Part shown: positions 15,111-23,089 of the stretch, one piece after another | How positions within the stretch are numbered: the stretch's first letter is position 1 | How the letters are laid out: each line of letters starts with the position of its first letter | Assembly: GCA_012518275.1 (NCBI GenBank) | Contig: JAAYSS010000050.1 | Span: 1 to 35,396, forward strand | Direction: 5' to 3' | Source: Bacteroidales bacterium | GTDB lineage: Bacteria > Bacteroidota > Bacteroidia > Bacteroidales > Paludibacteraceae | DNA length: 35,396 nt | Made by a program: the position numbers and the translations under genes | The notes under the pieces: generated by a model | Seen by the model: only the letters and a program-made list of their open reading frames with translations | Told to the model about the DNA's origin: nothing | Database searches by the model: none

Positions 15111-15923
15111 ATGAAAAAACTACTTCCTGCCTTGTTGGCAGTTATTATGTTGGCATCCTGTTCATCTGTGATGATGACTGGGCGCAGGCAACTCAACTTG
15201 GTGTCTGATGCAGAACTTAACCAATTGAGCTTTGCTGCATACAAACAATTGAAGGATTCTGTCCCTATGTCAACGGACAGGACAAACTCTGCTATGGTAA
15301 AACGTGTTGGTACAAACATCTCTGCGGCTGTTGAAAGATACATGCGTCAAAATGGACTTGAAGAACAAATTGCAAATTTCCAATGGGAATACAACCTATT
15401 CAAAGTAAATCAAGTAAATGCTTTTGCAATGCCAGGTGGAAAAATTGCCGTATTTGACGGAATTTTACCCAAAACAATGACTGAAACCGGTATGGCTGTG
15501 GTGGTAGGTCACGAAATAGCTCACGTGGTGGCGCGCCATAGTGCTGAAAGATACAGCCAGCAGGTAGCTGCTCAATATGGTGGGGCTATCCTAGGCGCTG
15601 TAATAGGCGGTAGCTCTACCACAGTTCAAAACGGTGTCGGATTGCTTTACGGAATCGGCGGACAAATGATGCTGCTAAAATACTCCCGCAAGCAAGAATA
15701 CGAAGCTGACGAATTAGGACTGATTTTAATGGCAATGGCCGGGTATAATCCGAACGAAGCAATTACATTTTGGGAGAGAATGACTAAGGACAACACAAAA
15801 AGTGTTTCAGACTTTATGAGCACTCACCCTTCGGATGAGAAACGCATTGCTCGACTGAAACAAGTTGCTCCGGTAGCCATGCAATACTATAAAACCGGCA
15901 TTACACCAAAAGTAACTAAATAA
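15111..15923 (+). CDS. M48-family metalloprotease lipoprotein
   Basis: The protein starts with a lipoprotein signal (lipobox cysteine 17, MLASCSS) and has 270 residues. The zinc site is HEIAH (H134, E135, H138), and the third ligand is probably E198 in EYEADELG. THPSDEKRIARL near the end is also typical of the BepA/LoiP-like M48 peptidases. These periplasmic enzymes degrade or help assemble misfolded outer-membrane proteins, which is the likely role here. A hydrophobic glycine-rich stretch (157-187) lies between the two metal motifs, as in relatives. It is a single-gene unit followed by a terminator. Confidence 0.95.
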   Translation: MKKLLPALLAVIMLASCSSVMMTGRRQLNLVSDAELNQLSFAAYKQLKDSVPMSTDRTNSAMVKRVGTNISAAVERYMRQNGLEEQIANFQWEYNLFKVNQVNAFAMPGGKIAVFDGILPKTMTETGMAVVVGHEIAHVVARHSAERYSQQVAAQYGGAILGAVIGGSSTTVQNGVGLLYGIGGQMMLLKYSRKQEYEADELGLILMAMAGYNPNEAITFWERMTKDNTKSVSDFMSTHPSDEKRIARLKQVAPVAMQYYKTGITPKVTK

Positions 15924-15948
15924 TATATCTTTAAAACAAATAGAATAA

Positions 15949-15980
15949 AAAAATCAGCCCGAAATCAGGCTGATTTTTTT
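15949..15980 (+). terminator. Terminator between the M48 gene and ridA
   Basis: AAAAATCAGCC (15949-15959) and GGCTGATTTTT (from 15968) form an 11-bp stem with an eight-base loop and a T run. The T run overlaps the ridA stop codon at 15979-15981, so the hairpin serves convergent transcripts from both sides. Confidence 0.85.
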
Positions 15981-16365
15981 ATGATTTTACTGCTATTGTT
16001 TCTATTTCTACCAATGCACCCATTGGCAAGTCTTTTACGGCAAAAGCCGAGCGAGCAGGGCATTCGGTTTGATAGTATTTTTTATAGACATCGTTCATCC
16101 CACCAAAATTAGCGATGTCGGACAAAAAGACGGTTGATTTTACAACATCCTGAAAAGTATATCCGGCTTCGGTCAGCACGGCTTCTATGTTTTTTAACAC
16201 TTGTTCGGTTTGCTCTTGAATGTTAGAAGATTCTATTTTACCGGTTGCAGGATTAATCGGCAACTGCCCAGATACATAAAGCGTTCCATTAGCTTCCACA
16301 GCTTGACTGTACGGACCAATTGCTACCGGTGCATGGGTTGATGAAATTATTTTTTTCATTGACAA
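15979..16365 (-). CDS. ridA: RidA-family enamine/imine deaminase
   Basis: RidA hydrolyses reactive enamines and imines, such as 2-aminoacrylate, that are released by PLP enzymes. The 128 residues include the family pattern APVAIGPYSQAV, LYVSGQLPINP, NIEAVLTEAGYTF, VVKSTVFLSDI and CPARSAFAV, whose arginine (about 105) binds the carboxylate and is essential in active members, then the ALVEIETIAV ending. It is the last gene of the leftward lpxK-PNP-DUF3267-pdxH-ridA series, 53 nt after pdxH, which makes the PLP cofactor. The start at 16365 (MSMKK) could instead be 16359. Confidence 0.95.
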   Translation of the reverse strand: MSMKKIISSTHAPVAIGPYSQAVEANGTLYVSGQLPINPATGKIESSNIQEQTEQVLKNIEAVLTEAGYTFQDVVKSTVFLSDIANFGGMNDVYKKYYQTECPARSAFAVKDLPMGALVEIETIAVKS

Positions 16366-16418
16366 AATGATATTTAAGTTAGAACTTATATTGTTTGTTC
16401 GTTTAGCGTAGTTGAAAC

Positions 16419-17060
16419 TTAAGGAGATAATCGCTCAATTTTCCATTCTCCATTTTCCAATTTTGTATATAAAAGGCGGTCGTGAAGGCGGTTGGGTCGT
16501 CCTTGCCAAAACTCGATGGTAGCAGGCTTTACACGATATCCTCCCCAATGGGGTGGCTTAGGAATAACACCTCGCTTGAAGCGTTCGTTGTAAAAATCAA
16601 AAGTCTCTTTCAGCCAGCTTTTCCCGGCAATCACGACACTTTGAGCGGATGACCAAGCGCCTAATTTGCTCCCGTCAGGGCGGCTGTTGAAGTAGTCGAT
16701 GCTCTCCTGCACTGAAGTCTTTTCAACAGTTCCGGTAATGCGTATTTGGCGTTCCAATTCTTTCCAAAAAAAGACAAGGCACGCATGCGGATTTTCTTCC
16801 AATTCATGCCCTTTTTGACTATTGTAATTGGTAAAAAAAACAAATCCCCGCTCATCGAAGGCTTTCAGCAACACTACACGAGCATTGGGAATACCGTCTT
16901 TGACCGTTGCAATGGTCATAGCATTTACTTCTGTTATCTCTGAGTCCATGGCTTCATTCCACCAGGCTTCAAACATATCAATGCCGTTTTTCAATGCATC
17001 TGCCTCTTCCAAACTTTTCTTGGAATAATTGATTCGAATATCAGCAATATCTTTATGCAT
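16419..17060 (-). CDS. pdxH: Pyridoxamine/pyridoxine 5'-phosphate oxidase
   Basis: PdxH oxidises PNP or PMP to PLP with FMN and oxygen. At 213 residues it has the normal length. Key parts are NAMTIATVKDGIPNARVVLLKAFDERGF (FMN strand), FTNYNSQKGHELEENPHACLVFFW (phosphate and FMN contacts), RQIRITG, YFNSRPDGSKLGAWSSAQS (substrate and FMN loop) and the C-terminal WGGYRV...EFWQGRPNRLHDRLLY, the PNPOx dimerisation signature. The ATG lies 2 nt after the stop of the DUF3267 gene, so translation is probably coupled. An oxygen-dependent enzyme suggests at least occasional exposure to oxygen. Confidence 0.97.
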   Translation of the reverse strand: MHKDIADIRINYSKKSLEEADALKNGIDMFEAWWNEAMDSEITEVNAMTIATVKDGIPNARVVLLKAFDERGFVFFTNYNSQKGHELEENPHACLVFFWKELERQIRITGTVEKTSVQESIDYFNSRPDGSKLGAWSSAQSVVIAGKSWLKETFDFYNERFKRGVIPKPPHWGGYRVKPATIEFWQGRPNRLHDRLLYTKLENGEWKIERLSP

Positions 17061-17062
17061 AA

Positions 17063-17722
17063 TCAGCTATTTTTCATTGATCTGTGTTCCGTTGAGACAA
17101 TTTTCTTATAATAGTACGTTCTCCCTTCTTCCTTCACATCAAAAGTGTAGATTTCATCGTCGCTTCTATTTTCAAAATAGCAAAGCATTCCCAAATCTCC
17201 TACACAAAAAAGGCTGTGCATAGACAAAACGGTAAGAAAAAAGTAGTAAAGTGGCTGCTCAAACCAAATAATAGCTCCTACAATGCTTACCACTGCTATA
17301 ACCAAGGCAGGTGCTAGCGCCACCACTTTGAACTTACTATAATTCAATACTTGTTTATCTGCTTGAACGTAAAAAATAAATTTCTTCAAATCCATGCCGA
17401 AAGATAATTTTCTTACCCCGACAAGCAAATAGGCAAAAAAATGAAGCAGCTCATGAATGATGATTAGCGCCGTGAAACAAAACAGCATGCCCCAGCCCAT
17501 CCATTCGAGCATCAAGGTCTCACGGTGCTTCATAAAAGGTGCAAAAGCTTTAATCAAAGCAAATCCAAATAGCAGCAACCCAATCCCCTGATACATCTTG
17601 GCAAGCAACCCCCACCCCAAATTTCCAATGATCTCTCGCTTGATAAAAGGCTTTATCTGAGAGTGATCTAATGTTTCAATCAGTTCATAAGATGGATTGT
17701 TAATGATTTCCAAATAATTCAT
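17063..17722 (-). CDS. DUF3267 putative membrane zinc metalloprotease
   Basis: The 219-residue protein has about four transmembrane helices (near 40-62, 75-100, 125-150 and 155-175). A HELLH motif (IIIHELLHFFAYLLVGVRKLSFG) lies within the second, matching the DUF3267 family, which is thought to be related to site-2-type intramembrane metalloproteases. The HExxH motif is intact. No experimentally established substrate is known to me. It is placed between PNP (49 nt gap) and pdxH (2 nt gap) in a probable operon. Confidence 0.75.
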   Translation of the reverse strand: MNYLEIINNPSYELIETLDHSQIKPFIKREIIGNLGWGLLAKMYQGIGLLLFGFALIKAFAPFMKHRETLMLEWMGWGMLFCFTALIIIHELLHFFAYLLVGVRKLSFGMDLKKFIFYVQADKQVLNYSKFKVVALAPALVIAVVSIVGAIIWFEQPLYYFFLTVLSMHSLFCVGDLGMLCYFENRSDDEIYTFDVKEEGRTYYYKKIVSTEHRSMKNS

Positions 17723-17771
17723 ATATTGCGTTTCAAACTATTGCTTATCATTCAAAATTCAGAACTTAAAA

Positions 17772-18584
17772 TTATATCTCTGCCACCAGCTCTTTCATTA
17801 TTTGCGTCATAAGCGGCTGCACTTTATTCCCTACTTCCTGAACTTCTTCGTGCGAAATCTCTACGATTTTTCCTTCCACGCCCAAATCAGTAATGATTGA
17901 CATACCAAACACTTTCATACCCGCGTGATTAGCCACAATAACTTCCGGAACTGTACTCATTCCTACCGTGTCACCACCAATGATTCGAAAATATTTGTAT
18001 TCAGCCGGAGTTTCAAAAGTAGGACCGGATGTACCCAAATACACACCTTCCACCACTTTTATGTTATTACGCTTCGCAATCGCTTTTGCTTTCGCAATGA
18101 ATTCTTTGGAATACGCTTGACTCATATCCGGGAAGCGGGGACCTAATTCGTTAAAGTTTTTGCCGCGTAGCGGATGTTCCGGAAACGCATTGATGTGGTC
18201 GGTAATAATCATTATATCTCCAATCTCAAAATCGGGATTCATACCACCGGAAGCATTGGACACAAGCAAGTTTTCAATGCCTAACGCTTTCATTACGCGC
18301 ACAGGAAATGTTACCTCTTGCATGCTGTAACCTTCGTAATAATGGAAACGTCCCTGCATGGCAAGGATTTCTACATTGCCGAGTTTCCCGAAAATCAATT
18401 TTCCGCTATGTCCTTCTACGGTTGAAAGCGGAAAGTTAGGAATAGTTTCATATGGAATTTCTTCTTTTTCAGTAATTTGAGTAACTAAGTTTCCTAATCC
18501 TGTACCAAGTATAATCCCTGTTTTAGGGCGCACTTGAGTTTTTGATTTAATAAAATCTGTTGTTTCTTTAATTTTTTCTAACAT
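17772..18584 (-). CDS. Purine nucleoside phosphorylase (trimeric PNP/MTAP family)
   Basis: The enzyme splits purine nucleosides with phosphate to base and ribose 1-phosphate. The 270 residues carry GIILGTGLGNL, EGHSGKL, MQGRFHYYEGY (H81), LLVSNASGGMNPDFEIGDIMII, YLGTSGPTFETPAEY (E195), GMSTVPEVIVANHAGM (M209) and the late SHEEV (H245). At the base-recognising position, equivalent to Asn243 of human PNP, the sequence has Asp (ITDLG, D233), so 6-aminopurines may be accepted as well as or instead of inosine and guanosine. The start overlaps the end of lpxK by 17 bp, indicating translational coupling. Confidence 0.93.
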   Translation of the reverse strand: MLEKIKETTDFIKSKTQVRPKTGIILGTGLGNLVTQITEKEEIPYETIPNFPLSTVEGHSGKLIFGKLGNVEILAMQGRFHYYEGYSMQEVTFPVRVMKALGIENLLVSNASGGMNPDFEIGDIMIITDHINAFPEHPLRGKNFNELGPRFPDMSQAYSKEFIAKAKAIAKRNNIKVVEGVYLGTSGPTFETPAEYKYFRIIGGDTVGMSTVPEVIVANHAGMKVFGMSIITDLGVEGKIVEISHEEVQEVGNKVQPLMTQIMKELVAEI

Positions 18585-19626
18585 AATCGTATATTTTTTG
18601 GGTTAATTTTTCTTCTTCACCAAACAGTATCTTTACTTCTAACGGAAGCACAAAAATATTGTTCTTTATAATCTTCGGAATTTCTTTTCTTGTTTTCAAT
18701 CGTGCAGCATCTTTTTCCGTAGTAATAATAATTTTGTCATCGGCTGTTTCTGTGAATTTTTTCTGAATATTTAGTAAATCGGATTCAGTAAACCGATGAT
18801 GGTCAGCGAAAGCAAACTTTTCTACCTTAGACGAAAATTTTTCTAAATACTGATACATTGGCTCAGGATTTTCAATTCCCGTAATCACAAAAACAGCCAT
18901 TTCTTTTTTTATTTCAGGCATTGTGGTTATCCCTCCAAACAGCGGATAAATTTTCCCGTATTCAATGGTAGAAAAATAAAGTTCTTGGTGTGATAAAAGC
19001 CGTAACTTTTTCCTGTAAACCTTAATTGTATTTGCATCAAGCTCTTGTGGACACTTGGTAACTATAACTACATCAGCTCGCTTGCTTCCGCGTGCATACT
19101 CTCTAAGTGTTCCGTAAGGCAACATTTTGTCTTTAGTAAAAAGAAGCTTAAAATCAGTCAGAAGTATATTCAGCCCGGGGCGAATCGCTCTATGCTGGAA
19201 AGAGTCATCAAGCAAAATTACATCAATCTCCGGGAATCTCCGCATCAGTTCCTTTACGCCGCGTACCCGCTTTTCATCTACAGCAACTATAGCCTTTGGA
19301 AATTTACTGTAAATCTGAAAAGGCTCGTCGCCAATTCGCTCTGCATCAGAAGTTTCATCGGCTAAAACAAATCCTTTGGTTAATCTTTTATAGCCGCGAC
19401 TTAAAACAGCGGTTTGAAAGTGTCTATTTAATTTCTTTAAAAAAAACTCAGTGTGCGGTGTTTTCCCTGTTCCGCCCACAGCCAAATTACCAATTCCGAT
19501 AACAGGAAATTGAAATTCGGTAGATGAAAGTATCTTTTTGTCAAAAAGCATATTGCGCACCGAAGTTATTCCACCGTAAATCAACGATAAAATATAGAAA
19601 ACTATGTTTTTGTGCGGTTTTGCCAT
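18568..19626 (-). CDS. lpxK: Tetraacyldisaccharide 4'-kinase
   Basis: LpxK phosphorylates the 4' position of the lipid A disaccharide at the cytoplasmic face of the inner membrane. The 352-residue protein begins with a membrane-associating helix (NIVFYILSLIYGGITSVRNMLF), followed by the Walker A motif VGGTGKTP in VIGIGNLAVGGTGKTPHTEF, then VLSRGYKR, AERIGDEPFQI, VILLDDSFQHRAIR (the catalytic Asp region) and later FAFADHHRFTESDL and ITTEKDAARL. All catalytic motifs are present, so the cell makes lipid A. It is the first gene of the leftward series and its promoter lies almost on the start codon. Confidence 0.96.
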   Translation of the reverse strand: MAKPHKNIVFYILSLIYGGITSVRNMLFDKKILSSTEFQFPVIGIGNLAVGGTGKTPHTEFFLKKLNRHFQTAVLSRGYKRLTKGFVLADETSDAERIGDEPFQIYSKFPKAIVAVDEKRVRGVKELMRRFPEIDVILLDDSFQHRAIRPGLNILLTDFKLLFTKDKMLPYGTLREYARGSKRADVVIVTKCPQELDANTIKVYRKKLRLLSHQELYFSTIEYGKIYPLFGGITTMPEIKKEMAVFVITGIENPEPMYQYLEKFSSKVEKFAFADHHRFTESDLLNIQKKFTETADDKIIITTEKDAARLKTRKEIPKIIKNNIFVLPLEVKILFGEEEKLTQKIYDYVRKN

Positions 19627-19634
19627 AACAGATA

Positions 19635-19642
19635 CAAAGATA
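19635..19642 (-). promoter_or_regulatory. Promoter -7 element of lpxK, nearly leaderless
   Basis: TATCTTTG on the minus strand ends only 8 nt before the ATG at 19626. The usual start point about 5-7 nt after the element would leave a leader of just a few bases. A -33 element is not clear. Confidence 0.5.
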
Positions 19643-19792
19643 AAAAATGTTTTTTAAATTAATGATAGTTACCCTTTGTCCTTTGACTAATTGCCAATTA
19701 TTAAGATAAATATTACACACGAAATATCTACTTAGAGAAAGTTAAAACGTTATTTTTCATCAAAACTAAATGGTAATACCCGATAAATTAAT

Positions 19793-19800
19793 TACTTTTG
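19793..19800 (+). promoter_or_regulatory. Promoter -7 element of the PASTA-rluD-ddl series
   Basis: TACTTTTG fits TAnnTTTG and gives a leader of about 55 nt before the ATG at 19863. It is divergent from lpxK. Confidence 0.55.
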
Positions 19801-19862
19801 CACTTTGGGGGAGTAAAAAACCTTTTTATCTCCCAAACAAAAGATATCAGACCTAAAACTTT

Positions 19863-20738
19863 ATGGCAAAAAAGGATAATTTTTGGAACAAAACGCTTTT
19901 TGGGCTTCTCTTAAGGAACCTTGTAATAGCCGGTCTTATTTTGATTGTGCTTGCAGGGGGTATGCTCCTTTTCTTGAATTTCTACACCAATCACGGTAAA
20001 AGCGAAACGGTACCCGATTTACGTGGTTTTACGATTGAAGAAGCCACCGCTATGCTTAACAGACATAATTTGAAATACGAGATTATTGACTCATCGTATG
20101 TTCGCAACAAAAAGTTAGGGACCATCTTAGAGCAAAACCCGGCTCCCAGTACGTCTGTAAAACCCGGACGCCCTATCTATCTTATTATTAATTCCAGGGC
20201 CGTAAGACAAATACCGCTCCCGAACCTACGTGATATCTCCCTGCGTCAAGCACAAGCCATGGCAAAATCACTTGGTGTCAATATCGCAAAAGTGGTATAT
20301 GCACCCTCTGAATACAAAGACCTTGTTTTGGATGTGAAATACAAAAATCAGCCCCTGCTACCGGGCTCTAAAGTTCCTGAAGGCGGCTCCATTGTACTTG
20401 TGGCTGGTGATGGAATTGGGCTGCCGCCAAGCGGGGTAGCCCCTTCCCTTACAGGACTTGACTTAGTTAGTGCAACCAGGCTTCTATCAGCAATGTCTTT
20501 GACTTTGGGTGGAATAATTTATGATGTTCCCCCAGAAGAGGATGAAGATAGTTACATTATTTACAGTCAAAACCCAGTAGCAGGAGACTCCATTGCAACC
20601 GGAGCTATAGTAGATGTGTGGCTGAGCAAAACTCCTGTGGAAGCCAAAGAAGAATTTGTACAACCCCAACCCCAACAACCGAGAAAGGAAATAAAAAAGG
20701 AAAGAGAGAAAGTTAAGGACATTGAGGAGTTCTTTTAA
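19863..20738 (+). CDS. PASTA-domain membrane protein
   Basis: A 291-residue protein with an N-terminal transmembrane helix (about 19-40) and three extracytoplasmic PASTA repeats: VPDLRGFTIEEATAML (about 46-113), LPNLRDISLRQAQAM (about 118-187) and APSLTGLDLVSATRLL (about 197-262), each ending in a P.sG..V.l..s.g-type strand. A Pro/Gln/Lys-rich tail follows. PASTA domains bind peptidoglycan or beta-lactams in kinases and penicillin-binding proteins, but no kinase or transpeptidase domain is present. It precedes rluD, ddl and a polyprenyl synthase, and the ddl link suggests a cell-wall role. Start: ATG at 19863 with the promoter 62 nt upstream. Confidence 0.92.
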   Translation: MAKKDNFWNKTLFGLLLRNLVIAGLILIVLAGGMLLFLNFYTNHGKSETVPDLRGFTIEEATAMLNRHNLKYEIIDSSYVRNKKLGTILEQNPAPSTSVKPGRPIYLIINSRAVRQIPLPNLRDISLRQAQAMAKSLGVNIAKVVYAPSEYKDLVLDVKYKNQPLLPGSKVPEGGSIVLVAGDGIGLPPSGVAPSLTGLDLVSATRLLSAMSLTLGGIIYDVPPEEDEDSYIIYSQNPVAGDSIATGAIVDVWLSKTPVEAKEEFVQPQPQQPRKEIKKEREKVKDIEEFF

Positions 20739-20896
20739 AATTTTAGTTGAACAAAATATCTCAAATTATTGAGCATCCTAGGTTGATATAATGATATCGC
20801 TATCTATAAACACGGTATCTACACACAAGGGAAGATATTTGTTATAGTCAACAGAATGTGATTGCTTAAATAAATTTATAGAAAATAATACTATAG

Positions 20897-21967
20897 ATGA
20901 AAAATGACGAAGAACTAAATGCTGTAAATGAAATTGGCGCTGAGGATTCGGATGAAGCTCAGAATCTTTATGAGCACTTTAGATTTGAGGTAGACAAAGG
21001 ACAATCACAGCTTCGAATTGACAAGTACTTGACCAACCTAATGGCTGGCATTTCACGTAATAGAATACAGGATTCAGCCAATGCCGGGCAGATACTGGTC
21101 AACGGGAAAGCCGTAAAATCGAACTATAAAGTTAAGCCGAAAGATTCCATTTCCATAGTTCTTGCATATCCCCCAAGTGACATTAATATCATCCCGCAAG
21201 ATATTCCCATCCACGTTGTTTATGAAGACGACCATATTATTTTAGTAAACAAACAACCGGGAATAGTGGTACACCCGGGATTTAATAACTTTGAAGGTAC
21301 GCTGCTGAATGCCATTGCTTTTTACCTAAAGGATATTCCGGGATTCGATGTCAACGATTCACGAGTCGGACTTGTACATCGCATCGATAAAGACACATCC
21401 GGATTGGTTCTTCTGGCCAAAACTCCCAAAGCAAAAACCCATTTGGGAAAACAGTTTTTTGACAAAACAACCGATAGAACTTACAATGCTTTGGTGTGGG
21501 GAAGGGTGAAAGAAGATAAAGGGACCATAGAAGGTGCACTAGCAAGGGATCCACGGAACAGGATGTTATTCACCGTATTTCCCGAAGGGGAAAATCCACA
21601 AGCAAAACATGCCGTTACCCATTATAAAGTCATTGAAAGGATTGGGTTTGTAACGTTGGTGGAATGCAAACTTGAAACGGGAAGAACGCATCAAATTCGC
21701 GTACATATGAAACATATTGGGCATACGCTTTTCAACGATGATCGATACGGCGGAAATAAGATTTTAAAAGGTGTGCGTAGTGTAAAATACCGCCATTTTG
21801 TTGAAAATTGCTTTGAAGTTTGCCCGCGTCAGGCGTTACACGCAAAAACATTAGGATTCACACATCCAGCTACCGGTGAAAGAATGCTTTTCGAGAGTGA
21901 ATTACCCGATGATATGAAACTTTTAATCGAAAAATGGAAAAAGTTTAGCGCTCAAATTGAAACATAA
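20897..21967 (+). CDS. rluD: RluA/RluD-family 23S rRNA pseudouridine synthase
   Basis: The 356 residues comprise an acidic N-terminal extension (about 1-38), an S4 RNA-binding domain (LRIDKYLTNLMAGISRNRIQD, VNGKAVKSNYKVKPKDSI) and the catalytic domain with VGLVHRIDKDTSGLVLLAKT, where D164 is the catalytic aspartate, followed by LETGRTHQIRVHMKHIGH. This is the RluD arrangement, whose targets in E. coli are in helix 69 of 23S rRNA; RluC-like targets remain possible. It lies 158 nt after the PASTA gene and 75 nt before ddl. Confidence 0.93.
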   Translation: MKNDEELNAVNEIGAEDSDEAQNLYEHFRFEVDKGQSQLRIDKYLTNLMAGISRNRIQDSANAGQILVNGKAVKSNYKVKPKDSISIVLAYPPSDINIIPQDIPIHVVYEDDHIILVNKQPGIVVHPGFNNFEGTLLNAIAFYLKDIPGFDVNDSRVGLVHRIDKDTSGLVLLAKTPKAKTHLGKQFFDKTTDRTYNALVWGRVKEDKGTIEGALARDPRNRMLFTVFPEGENPQAKHAVTHYKVIERIGFVTLVECKLETGRTHQIRVHMKHIGHTLFNDDRYGGNKILKGVRSVKYRHFVENCFEVCPRQALHAKTLGFTHPATGERMLFESELPDDMKLLIEKWKKFSAQIET

Positions 21968-22042
21968 CGGTTGGACAGCAAGGTCATAATCTGTTATTTG
22001 CATAATTTTATTAATAAATCAATTCTTTTTCAAATAATACAA

Positions 22043-23044
22043 ATGTCTAAAAAAAACACAGACAAAAAGCCAATTATTGCAATCGTTGCAGGAGGAGACA
22101 GTTCCGAGATGGTGGTTTCGCTGAAAAGCGCCGCAGGAATTTATTCGTTCATTGACAAAAATCGATACAACTGCTTTATCGTAATTATCAAAGGCGAAGA
22201 GTGGAACGTGCAAACAGCTGAAAACAAGCTTACTCCGATTGATAAAAATGATTTCAGTTTTACACAAGAAGGGGTAAAAACAACCTTCGATTTCGCTTAC
22301 ATCACCATACACGGGACACCGGGTGAAAACGGCATTTTACAAGGTTATTTTGATCTGATTAAAATACCCTATTCCACGTGTAACGTGCTTGTGTCAGCAT
22401 TAACTTTCGATAAATTTATGTGTAACAACTTTCTAAAAGGGTTTGGAATACGTGTGGCGGACAGTATCTTGCTTCGCCAAGGGCAACACATAGCTGATGC
22501 TGACGTGGTTGAAAAGATAGGGCTACCCTGCTTTATTAAACCCAATGTGGGAGGAAGTAGTTTCGGTACAACGAAAGTAAAAGAGGTGAACCAAATTCAA
22601 CCAGCTATTGAATCGGCATTTGCCGAAGGCGGCGAAGTGCTTATTGAGCAGTTTGTGGAAGGGAATGAATTTACCTGCGGAATGTATAAAACAAAATCTA
22701 AAACCGTGGTACTTCCTGTTACAGAAATCATCAGCCAAAATGAATTCTTTGATTTTGGGGCGAAATACAATCGTGAATCAGAGGAAATTACCCCAGCACG
22801 CATCTCAGCAGAATTGACAGAAAGAATTCAAAAACTAACTTCCGCTATTTACGATATTTTGGGATGTAATGGGATAATCCGAGCCGATTATATCATTCAC
22901 AATGGTGTCATCAATTTCTTGGAAGTGAACACCACGCCCGGAATGACTGCTACCAGTTTTATTCCGCAGCAGGTGCAGGCAGCAGGCTTAGACATCAAAG
23001 ATGTGATGTCGGACATTATTGAAGATGGATTAATAAATGGATAA
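22043..23044 (+). CDS. ddl: D-alanine--D-alanine ligase
   Basis: Ddl makes the D-Ala-D-Ala end of peptidoglycan precursors. From ATG 22043 it has 333 residues and begins MSKKNTDKKPIIAIVAGGDSSE. The frame is open back to a TTG at 21971, but that extension is not family-like. ATP-grasp features are FDFAYITIHGTPGENG, FIKPNVGGSSFGTTKV, VLIEQFVEGNEFTCG and the metal-binding IIRADYI...FLEVNTTPGMT. The opening SSEMVVSLKSA replaces the common SxEHEVSL; I recall that as usual in Bacteroidota. A depsipeptide (Van-type) specificity is not indicated by anything I see. Confidence 0.95.
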   Translation: MSKKNTDKKPIIAIVAGGDSSEMVVSLKSAAGIYSFIDKNRYNCFIVIIKGEEWNVQTAENKLTPIDKNDFSFTQEGVKTTFDFAYITIHGTPGENGILQGYFDLIKIPYSTCNVLVSALTFDKFMCNNFLKGFGIRVADSILLRQGQHIADADVVEKIGLPCFIKPNVGGSSFGTTKVKEVNQIQPAIESAFAEGGEVLIEQFVEGNEFTCGMYKTKSKTVVLPVTEIISQNEFFDFGAKYNRESEEITPARISAELTERIQKLTSAIYDILGCNGIIRADYIIHNGVINFLEVNTTPGMTATSFIPQQVQAAGLDIKDVMSDIIEDGLING

Positions 23045-23089
23045 ATAAAAGCACACTAAATCATTTAATTAACAAAACAACAAATCCGT

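Noticed and set aside
21971-22042. TTG start extending Ddl by 24 residues
   Set aside because: The family N-terminus begins just after the ATG at 22043 and the extension has no homologous character.
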